From Izhakiella australiensis (lineage in GTDB: Bacteria; Pseudomonadota; Gammaproteobacteria; Enterobacterales; Enterobacteriaceae), in contig NZ_MRUL01000001.1 in NCBI RefSeq assembly GCF_002006995.1, positions 124,001 through 188,000 on the forward strand: 64,000 nucleotides of DNA, given 5' to 3'. The translations under genes and the position numbers were made by a program. Below, piece after piece: positions 17,892 to 26,984 of this stretch (position 1 is its first letter; each line of letters opens with the position of its first letter). Below the pieces are notes generated by a model that was not told the DNA's origin, ran no database searches, and saw only the letters and a program-made list of their open reading frames with translations.

Positions 17892-18191
17892 TGACGTTCA
17901 AGGGGCAGGAGTTTTGCATTTAAAATACTTATATATTCATCTGAGAAAATAACATCAAGGGCGCTTGTAACGGACCCTGTAAATGATTCTGTGTATCCGC
18001 CATCGTATTAAAGGTGATCGCTCAGACGCTCACCGAACTCGATAATAAAACGACTCATCTCCTGCCGCTCAACAGACATCAGCACTTATCTTTAACACGC
18101 CTGGCGCGACCTGATAGCAGCGACAGGCTAAAAATTAGCTTTGCCCGCTATCAGATCGCGCAGCACTGCATTCTGTTATAGCCCACACCCG
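17892..18191. other. 300-bp gap after the immunity islet
   Basis: An AT-rich part (to about 18000) continues the islet and then composition returns to that of the neighbours. On the minus strand a 23-codon open frame near 18020-18090 might be a fragment of an older gene, but it is too short to assign. No RNA gene, repeat or att-like duplication was found. Confidence 0.4.
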
Positions 18192-18947
18192 CTAGCCATC
18201 GCCGGTCAGCACGCTGGCGCTGGCCGGATCGAATAGCGAAATGCTCTCTACCTGATCCAGCATAATCACCTTGCGAAAGGACATCGCGGAGCGCGGCTCG
18301 GAAGTAAACGAAATTTGATGGCGGCGATACCAGCGGGCGTAGTTGTGCTCAACGTTAAAATTGAGCTTTTCGCTGTCGCGGTAGCCGCTAAGCATCGGTA
18401 CCAGCACCAGGTTGGCCGTTGCCGGATTAGCAAACGAGGCCGTCTGGATCATGCCAATATAGATGCGGCGTGATTTTAGGGTGACCCAGGCAAGCTCTCC
18501 CTGTTCCATACATTGCAGTAAAATACCCTCGACGTCGTTGGCGCGCGACACGGCTTTATACAGCCGGTGACGCCCGCTGGTATCCAGCCTGGAGCCGGGG
18601 GCGAGGTTGGAATAATAAAAGCAGAAGGCAATGGCGAATCCCTGCATCAGCAGCACCGGTCCTTGCAGGCCAAGAAAGCTCCAGGTCATCAGGTCGGCAT
18701 GCCATTCCGCGTGTTTTGAGATATGCAGGGCGGGGATTTGATTGTTTGTCGCCGAGGCCAGCAGCAGCAAAAGCCACAGCAAGCCGGTAGCGACAATGCC
18801 CTGCATCACAAACAGGCAGCCATAGAGCGCTACCAGAAAGTAAAGATCCCAGCCGCTGGTGCGGCGAATGCGGATGCGCGATGACAGGTCGCTGTTGGTA
18901 TACCAGTAGCCGCAAACCATCAGCACCATAAATATCGCCGTTCCCAT
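18192..18947 (-). CDS. Membrane protein with three helices and a conserved cytoplasmic domain, unknown function
   Basis: A 251-residue protein. Hydrophobic segments lie at about 1-18, 32-64 and 90-115. The C-terminal 130 residues are soluble; they include VTLKSRRIYIGMIQTASF and LVLVPMLSGYRDSEKLNF, a pattern met in a family of bacterial membrane proteins of unknown role, and end with MSFRKVIMLDQVESISLFD. Its start overlaps the preceding gene's stop by one base (TGATG), so translation is coupled. No function is claimed. It could be an envelope-stress or regulatory membrane protein. Confidence 0.75.
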   Translation of the reverse strand: MGTAIFMVLMVCGYWYTNSDLSSRIRIRRTSGWDLYFLVALYGCLFVMQGIVATGLLWLLLLLASATNNQIPALHISKHAEWHADLMTWSFLGLQGPVLLMQGFAIAFCFYYSNLAPGSRLDTSGRHRLYKAVSRANDVEGILLQCMEQGELAWVTLKSRRIYIGMIQTASFANPATANLVLVPMLSGYRDSEKLNFNVEHNYARWYRRHQISFTSEPRSAMSFRKVIMLDQVESISLFDPASASVLTGDG

Positions 18948-19135
18948 CAGTAGGCTTCCAGCTGGTCGACGTGCTTAAGAAAATCTGCTTCGACGTCCGG
19001 GCAGGCAATATTGACCGAGGCGTTGCCATCTTCATCGATCATCAGCCGCTGTTCGGCCTCTACTGACGCTTCGCGCTCCTGCTGGTTGCTGACGTTAAAC
19101 AGGTCCTGCGGGCTGGAGAAAAGATGTCGAAACAT
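18947..19135 (-). CDS. Small acidic protein coupled to the membrane protein gene
   Basis: A 62-residue protein starting MFRHLFSSPQDLFNVSNQQ and rich in Glu and Asp afterwards, with no membrane segment. The frame is open further upstream, but AAAGG seven bases before the ATG at 19135 fixes the start. Its stop overlaps the start of the membrane-protein gene, so both are made from one message and may interact. No family is recognised. Confidence 0.65.
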   Translation of the reverse strand: MFRHLFSSPQDLFNVSNQQEREASVEAEQRLMIDEDGNASVNIACPDVEADFLKHVDQLEAY

Positions 19136-19254
19136 AGCGCTACCTTTATTGCTGATGAGCTGTAAGGGTAGCAACAATGCGCATCAGCGAAAGGAAGTTG
19201 ACCGTTTTTTATCTGTTCAGGGCCTGGCGTGCTGATGTGGTGACCCGGCGAGGT

Positions 19255-20151
19255 TTATCCTCGCGTAGTGCCTGCCTGGCGTTTCAGCTGGCTGATATCG
19301 CGCGCCGGCGGGTTGCCGAACATACGCGAATATTCGCGGCTGAACTGCGACGGGCTTTCATAGCCAACCTGCCATGCGCTGGCGGCGACGTCATGCTGGC
19401 CGGACAGCATTAAATGGCGGGCTTCAATCAGCCGCAGCGTCTTCTGATATTGCAGCGGGCTCAGGGCGGTCACCGTTTTGAAGTGAGCATGGAAGGTCGA
19501 TACGCTCATTCCGGCCAGCTGTGCGAGCTCTTCAACCGGCAGGTTTTCGCAATAGCTGGCGCGGATTTTGTGTATCACTCGCGCAATACGATTCAGCGGG
19601 CTGCCGCTTTGCGCCAGTTCTGCAACGCGCTCGCCGCCCGGCGCGCAGAGTACGCGGTACAACACTTCTCTCAGCGTTTGTTCCGCCAGTACCGCGATGT
19701 CCTGCGGCGTTTCCAGCAGGCTGAGCAGGCGCAACAGCCCTTCGCCCATGGCGACCGTCTGGTCGCCGACAAAAACCCCGCGTTGACTTTTGCCGCTGCC
19801 GTTTAGCAGATGAGGCGCCTGCGCCAGCAGGGAAGAGAATAGCGTTGGCTGAATAGCCATGCTGATAAGCAGATAGGGCGCATCCGGCGTGGCATGGGTT
19901 ATCTGATTTAGCATCGGCAGATCAACCGAAACGGCCAGGTGCTGTCCCGCCTGATAACCATAGATCGCATTGCCCAGCATTACCTGTTTGCTTCCCTGGA
20001 CGATGAAACACAGGCAAGGTTGATAAACGCTGGGCAGGGGCGCGGCCACGCTGTTGGCTCTGAACAGGGTCAGTCCGTTAATCGCGGTGGCGTTTTCGCC
20101 TTCATCCGGCGCATAGCGCTGGCAAAGTGTGATTAACGGCTGCCTGAGCAT
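19255..20151 (-). CDS. AraC-family transcriptional regulator with AraC-type N-terminal domain
   Basis: A 298-residue activator. Residues 15-175 match the arabinose-type N-terminal sensor (PSVYQPCLCFIVQGSKQVMLG and YQAGQHLAVSVDLP). The C-terminal 100 residues carry two helix-turn-helix motifs, including LAQLAGMSVSTFHAHFKTVT and VGYESPSQFSREYSRMFGNPP. This pattern is common next to oxidoreductase genes, and the divergent SDR gene 228 bases away is the probable target. The effector is unknown. Confidence 0.92.
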   Translation of the reverse strand: MLRQPLITLCQRYAPDEGENATAINGLTLFRANSVAAPLPSVYQPCLCFIVQGSKQVMLGNAIYGYQAGQHLAVSVDLPMLNQITHATPDAPYLLISMAIQPTLFSSLLAQAPHLLNGSGKSQRGVFVGDQTVAMGEGLLRLLSLLETPQDIAVLAEQTLREVLYRVLCAPGGERVAELAQSGSPLNRIARVIHKIRASYCENLPVEELAQLAGMSVSTFHAHFKTVTALSPLQYQKTLRLIEARHLMLSGQHDVAASAWQVGYESPSQFSREYSRMFGNPPARDISQLKRQAGTTRG

Positions 20152-20379
20152 AAGCTTTTCCCGCTAAGTTGATGAGGATGGTAAGTCATAGTTTTGGGCA
20201 AATAAGTAAACACCACTTTCACTGATAAAGCTATCCTGTCACGGGATCTTATTCAGTGGTCAGAGAATCAGGCAGAAAACTCCCCGAACCAGGCATTCAT
20301 TCGCCGCTGGCGGCGCGTTAGGCTTTATCTCATCACGCGCGGCGTTGGCCTGCGCGCTTAGCCAACGGGAGACAAGATT

Positions 20380-21135
20380 ATGAGCAAAGTTGTTATTATC
20401 ACCGGTGCCAGCCGCGGGCTGGGTAAAAGCATGGCGCTGAACCTGGCGGATAAAGGCCGCGATATCATCGTCACCTATCACAGCCAGCAACAGCAGGCGC
20501 TGGATGTGGTGCGGGAAATTGAGCAAAAGGGGCGTAAGGCGGCGGCGTTAAAGTTAGATATTCATCAGGCGGCAAGCTTTGATGCTTTTATCGCCGAGGT
20601 TACTGGCACCCTGAAGACGGTTTTTGGGCGCAGTGATTTCGATTATCTGATTAATAACGCCGGAAGCGGGCTGTTTGCTAGCTTTATGGAAACCAGCGAG
20701 TCGCAGTTTATGCAAATGATGAATGAGCATATTAAAGCGCCGTTTTTTCTCTCCCAGAAACTGCTGCCGCTAATGGTTGACGGCGGACGGGTGCTGAACG
20801 TTTCGTCGGGCCTGACGCGCATTACCTATCCGGGCTTTTCGGCCTATTCAATTATGAAGACCGCCGTTGAAGCCCTGACGCTGTACATGGCGCGCGAGCT
20901 GGGGGCGCGCGGCATTACGGTGAATACCGTGGCGCCGGGCGCGATTGAAACCGACTTCGGTGGTGGCGTGGTGCGCGATACGCCGGAACTTAACGCCGAG
21001 TTTGCCGGCATGACGGCGCTGGGCCGCGTTGGGCTGGCGCAGGACATCGGCGGCGCAGTGGCGGCTATTCTCGATGACCAGGCGGGCTGGGTTAACGCCC
21101 AGCGCATTGAGGTCTCAGGCGGTCAGACCATTTAA
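20380..21135 (+). CDS. Short-chain dehydrogenase/reductase (FabG-like)
   Basis: A 251-residue classical SDR. The cofactor motif TGASRGLG is at residues 8-15, with NNAG near 88, the catalytic Ser in VLNVSSGLTR and the YSIMK pair near 150. The Arg after the first glycine motif suggests NADPH. The C-terminus has PGAIETDFGG and QRIEVSGGQTI, the usual end of the FabG branch. GGGAGAC precedes the ATG at good spacing. It is divergent from the AraC gene, which probably induces it. The substrate is unknown and may be a xenobiotic carbonyl. Confidence 0.9.
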   Translation: MSKVVIITGASRGLGKSMALNLADKGRDIIVTYHSQQQQALDVVREIEQKGRKAAALKLDIHQAASFDAFIAEVTGTLKTVFGRSDFDYLINNAGSGLFASFMETSESQFMQMMNEHIKAPFFLSQKLLPLMVDGGRVLNVSSGLTRITYPGFSAYSIMKTAVEALTLYMARELGARGITVNTVAPGAIETDFGGGVVRDTPELNAEFAGMTALGRVGLAQDIGGAVAAILDDQAGWVNAQRIEVSGGQTI

Positions 21136-21156
21136 GCGTGTCACGCGTTGGCCCGC

Positions 21157-23349
21157 TTAAGCCGGTGGGTTGCTATCATCATCGACTATTTCCGCCGCCA
21201 GCAGGGCGTTGATTTCCTCTGGCGGCTGGGCGCGATGGAACAGATAGCCCTGTAAGCGATCGCAGCCGGCGGCGACCAGCGCCTGATACTGCTCGCGGGT
21301 TTCCACGCCCTCGGCAGTGATGCTGAGATGCATCGCGTGGCCGAGATCGACCACCGCCCGCACGATAGCGGTGGCATTGTCCACCAGCCCCAGTGGCTGG
21401 ATAAAAGCGCGATCGATTTTGATGGTATTCACCGGAAAACGACTCAGGTAGCTAAGGCTGGAATAGCCTGTGCCAAAATCATCCAGCGCCAGATGAAAGC
21501 CGCGCTCGCGCAGCGAGCATACCAGCGCGTTAGCTTCGTGTTCGTCGTCAATCAGTATGCCTTCGGTGATTTCCAGTTCTATCTGCTGCGGCGCAATACC
21601 CGCGTTGGCCACCAGTTGCATCAGCTGTTCAATAAAATTACGCGATCGCAGCTGCAACGGCGACACGTTCACCGCCACGATCAGCTGCGGCCAGCGCTTC
21701 GCCATGGTAAATGCCTGCTTCAGGATCCACTCACCGAGAGGAATAATCAGACCGGTTTCTTCAGCCAGCGGAATAAAGGTCGCGGGTGAAATCATGCCCT
21801 GCTGCGGGTGTTGCCAGCGCACCAGCGCCTCCAGGCCGACTATTTTTTCGCTATGGGTACAGATAATCGGCTGATACCACAGCATTAACCCCTGGTTATG
21901 CTCCAGCGCTTCGCGCAGCTCGCTTGCCAGCAGCTGACGGTTTTTGACCTCGCTATCCATGCTGGCTTCATACAGGCAAAACTGACCGCGCCCGCGAGAT
22001 TTCGCCGCATAGAGCGCAATATCAGCCTTGCGCATTAGCTCGCGCCGGTTAAGACCGTGTTCCGGGGCCAGTACCATGCCGATACTGACGCCAGTATGCA
22101 GCTGGATATTCTGGATCAGCAGCGTGGTAGTGAGATCGTCGATTACCTGATGGCAAAATGCCTCAGCGCGATGGCGGTCGGCAATATTGCTCAGCAGGAT
22201 AACGAACTCATCGCCGCCCAGCCGGCCGACGATTGCCGTCTCCGGCAGCAGGGCGGTTAAACGCTGTGAGACGGCGACGATCAGCGCATCGCCAATCGGG
22301 TGGCCCCAGGTATCGTTAATCATTTTGAAGCGGTCGAGATCGAGCAGCAGCAGCGCCATCGCCTCGCCGCTCGGCGGCAGCGCCGCCAGCAGCTCGCTCA
22401 GTCGGGTATTAATCAGCGTGCGGTTTGGCAGGCCGGAAAGCATATCGTGGGAGGCCAGATGCTGAGCGCGGGATTCGCTTTCCCGCAGCTGATGCAGCGA
22501 GTAGGCCAGTGAATGGGAGGCGCGCGCCAGCCGCCGCATCATTAACAGACATAGCAAGACGATGATCACCAGCACTACGGTGACGAAGGGCAGCATCACC
22601 AGCTGGATCTCTCTGCCGGGCCGCATCGGCGCCCAGCTAAGATAGCTGACCGGGGTCTTTAAGGTCGAATCGAGCCGAAAGCCGCTGCCTGCGCCTTCTT
22701 TATCCGGGTCATTGAAGTGAAAGTCCTGCAGTACGCCGCGAATTTCCAGTGCCGAAAAGAAGCTGTCTTGCAGATAGCGGATCCGCAGCAGGCGGTATGT
22801 CTCGCCGCCGTCCGCGGCTTTGATATCGCCCAGCGACAGTTCAGCCACCTGATTGTGCAGACGAATAATGTCAGACAGTACCGCAGAGGGATGGCGCTGA
22901 AAATAGCTCAGCCAGGGTTGTAGCGTACTGGCGTTGCGCGCCCAGTCAGCAGGGGTTGCCGGTTGCCCTTTACGCCAGCCCGCTAAGCGCTGGTTACTGG
23001 CGTCGAGCAGCCAGACCTCATCTGCGCCCTGCATGCGCCACAGCGTTTCTCCCAGATAGCTATTGCGCCACTTATCATCGGCAGGGGTGTTGCCCAGATG
23101 CTGGCGCAGGTCGTCCCACTGCGACAGCGACTCATGGTGCTGGCGCCAGTTGCTGATATCGAGCGTCAGCAGATTTTTAACCACCTGCTGCTGCTTCTCC
23201 AGCGCCTTTCTGTCGGCAATGGTAGCAATCTCTGTCAGCACCAGCGCTGCGCCAATCATCACAATCAGCAGCACCGCTATCACCGGGAGCAGGACATTTC
23301 GCTGAAAGTCGCGACGCAGGCCGTCGGATTCAGTCATTTCTTTGGGCAT
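21157..23349 (-). CDS. Membrane CHASE4-GGDEF-EAL c-di-GMP enzyme
   Basis: A 730-residue inner-membrane protein. A helix at about 19-45 and another at about 250-271 enclose a periplasmic sensor of roughly 200 residues with the WDD motif (QWDD, 77-80) of CHASE4. The GGDEF domain has GGDEF at 378-382 but no RxxD inhibitory site five residues before it (PETA there). The EAL domain has EAL at 507-509, EITEG and DDFGTGYSSL, so it may both make and break c-di-GMP. It is 85 bases downstream of the YbiV phosphatase gene on the same strand. An alternative start at M5 cannot be excluded, since neither has a strong ribosome binding site. Confidence 0.9.
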   Translation of the reverse strand: MPKEMTESDGLRRDFQRNVLLPVIAVLLIVMIGAALVLTEIATIADRKALEKQQQVVKNLLTLDISNWRQHHESLSQWDDLRQHLGNTPADDKWRNSYLGETLWRMQGADEVWLLDASNQRLAGWRKGQPATPADWARNASTLQPWLSYFQRHPSAVLSDIIRLHNQVAELSLGDIKAADGGETYRLLRIRYLQDSFFSALEIRGVLQDFHFNDPDKEGAGSGFRLDSTLKTPVSYLSWAPMRPGREIQLVMLPFVTVVLVIIVLLCLLMMRRLARASHSLAYSLHQLRESESRAQHLASHDMLSGLPNRTLINTRLSELLAALPPSGEAMALLLLDLDRFKMINDTWGHPIGDALIVAVSQRLTALLPETAIVGRLGGDEFVILLSNIADRHRAEAFCHQVIDDLTTTLLIQNIQLHTGVSIGMVLAPEHGLNRRELMRKADIALYAAKSRGRGQFCLYEASMDSEVKNRQLLASELREALEHNQGLMLWYQPIICTHSEKIVGLEALVRWQHPQQGMISPATFIPLAEETGLIIPLGEWILKQAFTMAKRWPQLIVAVNVSPLQLRSRNFIEQLMQLVANAGIAPQQIELEITEGILIDDEHEANALVCSLRERGFHLALDDFGTGYSSLSYLSRFPVNTIKIDRAFIQPLGLVDNATAIVRAVVDLGHAMHLSITAEGVETREQYQALVAAGCDRLQGYLFHRAQPPEEINALLAAEIVDDDSNPPA

Positions 23350-23434
23350 TCGCTCAGCTACCAGCCGGTTAGCAATGGTGATCCATTTTGCATTAAGAAT
23401 GGCGCGTTCGGTAGCGACATTTTATTGCATTACG

Positions 23435-24253
23435 TCAGGCTTCGTGTCCAAATGGATACTGCGCCGCCAGAACTCGATCGATCACCGCCAGCACGCCTTC
23501 CTGATTATTGTTGCCAGCCTGATAGCGCGCAATTTTTTTGATCTGCGGCTGCGCATTCTCCATGGCGAAGCTGAACCCGGCCTGAGCCAGCATTTCCGCG
23601 TCGTTGCCGCTATCGCCAATCGCCAGCACCTGATTATCCTCAATGCCGAAGTGTTGCTGTAACAGGGACAGCCCGTGCGCTTTATGCACGCCGGGAATAA
23701 TCAGATCAACAAAGCCAAAGCCGCTGGAAACCGGCCTGGCGATGCCATCCAGCGCATGACCAAAATGCTCAAGCAGCGCCGGTATATCCTGGTCCGGCAG
23801 GTTAAGCGAAAATTTGAACAGGGTGTCGTTAATGGCGTAGGGATCGCTGATTTTTTGCAGGCGGTGATAATGGCGCGACATCAGCTTAAGCAAGTCGCTG
23901 CTGACATTTTCATTAACCCAGGCGCTCTGCTTGCCGCAGATAACCGGGGTGATGGCCGGCAGCGCGTCCAGTTCGTGCAGGATGGCCGTGACGTTTTCGC
24001 GACTGAAAGCGCCGCAGAATAGCTCGACGCCTTCGCCGATTACCCAGGCGCCGTTTTCCGCCACAAAGCTGATTTCATCAGCCAGTTCGGGGAAAAAGCT
24101 CAGTAGCTGGTAATACTGGTTACCGCTGGCAACCGCAAAGTAGATGCCGCGCGCTTTCAGCTCCCGGTACTGGTGGGCGAAACGCTCGCGGTTGTACTGT
24201 TTCGCATCATCGAGGAAAGTACCGTCCATATCGACAGCGATCATTTTTATCAT
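23435..24253 (-). CDS. ybiV: HAD-superfamily sugar phosphatase, YbiV/SupH-like
   Basis: A 272-residue Cof-type haloacid dehalogenase fold phosphatase. The nucleophile and acid are in VDMDGTFLDDA near residue 8, motif II is VASGNQYYQLLSFFPEL, and motif IV is AIGDSGNDAEMLAQAG. It matches the recalled E. coli YbiV (sugar phosphatase SupH) along almost the full length, including the ending YPFGHEA. YbiV acts on phosphorylated sugars and FMN-like substrates. It has no obvious partner; the GGDEF-EAL gene follows it on the same strand. Confidence 0.9.
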   Translation of the reverse strand: MIKMIAVDMDGTFLDDAKQYNRERFAHQYRELKARGIYFAVASGNQYYQLLSFFPELADEISFVAENGAWVIGEGVELFCGAFSRENVTAILHELDALPAITPVICGKQSAWVNENVSSDLLKLMSRHYHRLQKISDPYAINDTLFKFSLNLPDQDIPALLEHFGHALDGIARPVSSGFGFVDLIIPGVHKAHGLSLLQQHFGIEDNQVLAIGDSGNDAEMLAQAGFSFAMENAQPQIKKIARYQAGNNNQEGVLAVIDRVLAAQYPFGHEA

Positions 24254-24359
24254 GCTGGAGTTCCTTAAAAGAATATTGCCCGCTATTTTGCCTCGCCCGG
24301 CCGCCAGAAAATAGCGAACAGATGCGTGCCAGCGTTCCTCTTTTCATTCCACCATAATG

Positions 24360-25481
24360 CTATCCGGCATTTTGTCCACAGGAGGCACGCACAATCAGCG
24401 TTCCGCCCAGCTGTAAATGACGCGGTGCGTCGTCGGGGTATTGCAGCCGGGTAAGCATGGCGAAAATGGCGCTGCGTGCTATTTCTTCGAACGGCTGCTT
24501 CCAGGTCGTAAGGGGGATACCCATCAGGGCCGAGTATTCATTATTATCAAATCCGACGACGTTAACGCTATGCCCGCTCTGGCTGCAGGCCGCCAGCAGC
24601 TTCATGGCGGTAAAATCGTTAGCGCAGACCACATCGGTCATCCCGGCGCTGAGCAGGTCGAGCAAGAAGGCGCGGTCGTTAAGATCGCCGGCATGTTGCC
24701 AATCGGGCAGCGGCGCGATGCCGCTTTCCAGCAGCGCCAGCTGATAGCCCATACGCCGCATGGCAACGGTATTGGCTGAAAACTGCTCGCAGAGAAAGTC
24801 GATACGGCGCGGTTTGCTATTGAGCAGATGGCGCGTGACCATGGTTCCCGCGGCGATATTATCGATACCGACCAGATCCCACTGGCTGCGCGCCGGCCAG
24901 GCTTCAACGTCGCCGTCGAGCAGCACCACGCCAATGCCGTAATGCGCCAGCTTTTCCAGCATCAGCCTGTTGATTTCCGGTGCGGCGGGATGGAATTCTA
25001 TCGGAATAAAAAACACGCCTTTTACGCCATTTTTCACGTAGCGTTCCACCACTTCGTCCATTTTACGGATCACCGCCTGACGGCTGGCGCCGTGACCAAG
25101 GGCAATCACGCCGTTCCACACCAGGCTGAAGTTGAACTGTTGCGAAAGAGAGGCGATGCAGCGGAAGATTTGTTCGAACAGAAAGCCGCTTTCATTCTCT
25201 TCCATACGCGGCGCGAGAATGCCCAGTGAAAGTTCATCTGCGGGCACCGCCAGCGAGGGGGTATCGGCAAAGGTCACGTAGTGCCCGGATCCCTGAGTGC
25301 TGCGGATTAAACCTTTATCGCGCAGGGCGCTGAGCGCTCGCGCCAGCGTCGGGCGAGAAACGGCATACTGCTGGCACAGGCTATTTTCCGTGGGTAAACG
25401 CTGCCCCTGACCATAAAGTCCGCTACGGATGCGTTGCTCAAGATCCTGTGAAATCTGCGCCAGTTTATTCGTTCTCGCCAT
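24360..25481 (-). CDS. GntR/LacI-hybrid sugar regulator
   Basis: A 373-residue regulator in which a GntR-type winged helix (residues 5-75, with GQRLPTENSLCQQYAVSRPTL) is joined to a LacI-type sugar-binding domain (from about 85, with VGIDNIAAGTMVTRHLL and VVGFDNNEY). This is the AraR arrangement of Gram-positive bacteria. It is divergent from a sugar operon whose importer binding protein also has the ribose-like fold, so the operon is its likely target. The two face each other across 416 bases. The inducer is presumably the transported sugar or its phosphate. Confidence 0.9.
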   Translation of the reverse strand: MARTNKLAQISQDLEQRIRSGLYGQGQRLPTENSLCQQYAVSRPTLARALSALRDKGLIRSTQGSGHYVTFADTPSLAVPADELSLGILAPRMEENESGFLFEQIFRCIASLSQQFNFSLVWNGVIALGHGASRQAVIRKMDEVVERYVKNGVKGVFFIPIEFHPAAPEINRLMLEKLAHYGIGVVLLDGDVEAWPARSQWDLVGIDNIAAGTMVTRHLLNSKPRRIDFLCEQFSANTVAMRRMGYQLALLESGIAPLPDWQHAGDLNDRAFLLDLLSAGMTDVVCANDFTAMKLLAACSQSGHSVNVVGFDNNEYSALMGIPLTTWKQPFEEIARSAIFAMLTRLQYPDDAPRHLQLGGTLIVRASCGQNAG

Positions 25482-25897
25482 AATGCCCTTTTATCCCGTT
25501 CAATCCGTATCCCCTTTTGGCAACGAACCTGCACCCGTATTTAGCGGGGAAAAGCCGCCTCACATTAAGGGAGCCGCTGGTTAAAATCAAGCTGGCTTAA
25601 ATTGCAAATTTGTAAATTAAAATGCTAGGCAAATATTCATAATTAGTTATTTAAGATCCGGGTAGCTTTTTTCCTGAATGCTGCTGTCATATTTTGATGT
25701 TTCCTGTGATTAAGGTCACTTATTTCGCTTAATTAGCGGGGTTTTTTGGTCTCGTTTTTTCAAAATGTGATCAACTCCTAAAGAATTAGTAAAAATATTT
25801 CGTATGTTTTTGCTCGCTAAGTAATCTTTTTATTTTATAAATTTGATAAGTAAAGGCGTGCCGCGACTGCGGCGCCAACCCAGGTGAGGTATTGCGA
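25482..25897 (+). promoter_or_regulatory. 416-bp promoter region of the unknown sugar operon
   Basis: An AT-rich region between divergent genes. It contains the CRP site listed separately and a run of short AT palindromes around 25590-25620 (AATTTGTAAATT), which may be the operator of the GntR-type regulator. The downstream gene has AGGTGAGG at 25882-25889. No single -10 stands out; TATAAA near 25834 is one candidate. Confidence 0.45.
25705..25720. promoter_or_regulatory. Predicted CRP site
   Basis: TGTGA-TTAAGG-TCACT matches the CRP core TGTGA-N6-TCACA at 9 of 10 positions. It lies about 190 bases before the first gene of the sugar operon, so catabolite control is likely. A weaker half site TGTGA follows near 25766. 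Confidence 0.6.
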
Positions 25898-26470
25898 ATG
25901 GCGACATATCAGGAACTGGTTGAAACGGTACTGGCGGAAAACCGCGAAACGCTGCTGAAGGTCGATCCTCAGCAAATTGAGCAGCTAATGGATGAAATCT
26001 GTAAGGCGAAAACTATCCAGCTGTACGCCATGGGGCGCATGCAGCTTTCAGTGCGTGGTTTTGCCATGCGCCTGAAGCACATGGGTTTCGACAGCTATGT
26101 GGTTTATGACACCACCTCGCCTTATCTCGGTAAGGGCGATTTACTGATCGTTCACTGTGCGGTCACCAACGTCGAACTGAACATTATCAAACTGGCGAAG
26201 GAAGCGGGGGCGCGTATCGTTCTGCTGACCGCCCATCCGGAAAATCAGCACGGCCAGTATGCCGATCTGGCGGTACGGGTACCGGGACAGATTTTCGGCG
26301 GCGCAGAGGAAGTGGCCTCTATTCAGCCGATGTCGACCCTGCTGGAGCAGGCGCTGTTCCTGTTTACCGATATCGTCACGCTCAAACTGATTGAGAAATG
26401 CAATATCGATATGGCGGCGATGAAAGCCAGCCATACCAACCTTGAAGGTCTGCCGCATAAGTTTGCCTGA
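25898..26470 (+). CDS. SIS-domain sugar isomerase, 6-phospho-3-hexuloisomerase-like
   Basis: A 190-residue single SIS domain of the size of HxlB/PHI isomerases, which interconvert 3-keto and 2-keto hexose 6-phosphates. The phosphosugar-binding core is in TIQLYAMGRMQLSVRGFAM and VHCAVTNVELNIIKLAKEAGA. The conserved Glu of the C-terminal helix is in MSTLLEQALFLFTDI. The ATG at 25898 is preferred to a TTG two codons earlier because AGGTGAGG is spaced eight bases before it. As first gene of the operon it probably processes the incoming sugar after phosphorylation by the ROK kinase. No hexulose-phosphate synthase gene is present. Confidence 0.82.
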   Translation: MATYQELVETVLAENRETLLKVDPQQIEQLMDEICKAKTIQLYAMGRMQLSVRGFAMRLKHMGFDSYVVYDTTSPYLGKGDLLIVHCAVTNVELNIIKLAKEAGARIVLLTAHPENQHGQYADLAVRVPGQIFGGAEEVASIQPMSTLLEQALFLFTDIVTLKLIEKCNIDMAAMKASHTNLEGLPHKFA

Positions 26471-26480
26471 GGAGGCGCAG

Positions 26481-26954
26481 ATGAAAGACGGTGACATCAT
26501 ACAGATTGCCCATCTGGTGGAAGACCTGGATGCGGCAATGCAGCATTACTATCAGGCGTTCGATATCGGCCCCTGGGATGTATATACCTACGGCCCACAC
26601 AATATTCGTCACTCCGAGTATCGCGGCAAGCCGGCTGAGCACGTTTACCAGATAGCCGTCTGTTGGATTAACGGCGTGCAGATGGAGCTGATGCAGCCGG
26701 TATCGGGCTACAGCATCTACGACGAATATATCGAAAAGCACGGCTACGGCCTGCACCACATGAAGCTCTACTTTGCCGACTGTGAGAAAGCGCTGGAGCG
26801 TTATAAAGCCCGCGGTTACGAGGTGGTACAAAGCGGCAACATCGGCGATGACGTTTTTTACTATCTCGATACTGAACAACGTTTTCAGGGGGCAGTGATT
26901 GAGATCGGCAACGCCGGCGCTATCCCGCAGCCTGAACGTCGTTACCCTGCATAA
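26481..26954 (+). CDS. VOC-family (glyoxalase fold) protein of a sugar operon
   Basis: A 157-residue protein of the vicinal oxygen chelate superfamily. It starts MKDGDIIQIAHLVEDLDAAM, where the His is the usual first metal ligand, and has a later GYGLHHMKLYFADCEKAL and VIEIGNAG with the second His and Glu. Such proteins are isomerases, epimerases or lyases with a metal centre, such as methylmalonyl-CoA epimerase. The ATG at 26481 is fixed by GGAGG just before it; the frame extends back into the preceding gene. Its role here may be epimerisation of the sugar. The reaction is not known. Confidence 0.8.
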   Translation: MKDGDIIQIAHLVEDLDAAMQHYYQAFDIGPWDVYTYGPHNIRHSEYRGKPAEHVYQIAVCWINGVQMELMQPVSGYSIYDEYIEKHGYGLHHMKLYFADCEKALERYKARGYEVVQSGNIGDDVFYYLDTEQRFQGAVIEIGNAGAIPQPERRYPA

Positions 26955-26984
26955 AAAATAATAGCCCTGCCACAGGAGAAAATA

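Noticed and set aside
18020-18090. 23-codon open frame on the minus strand, possible gene relic
   Set aside because: Too short, no recognised match, and its flanks contain stops in the same frame.
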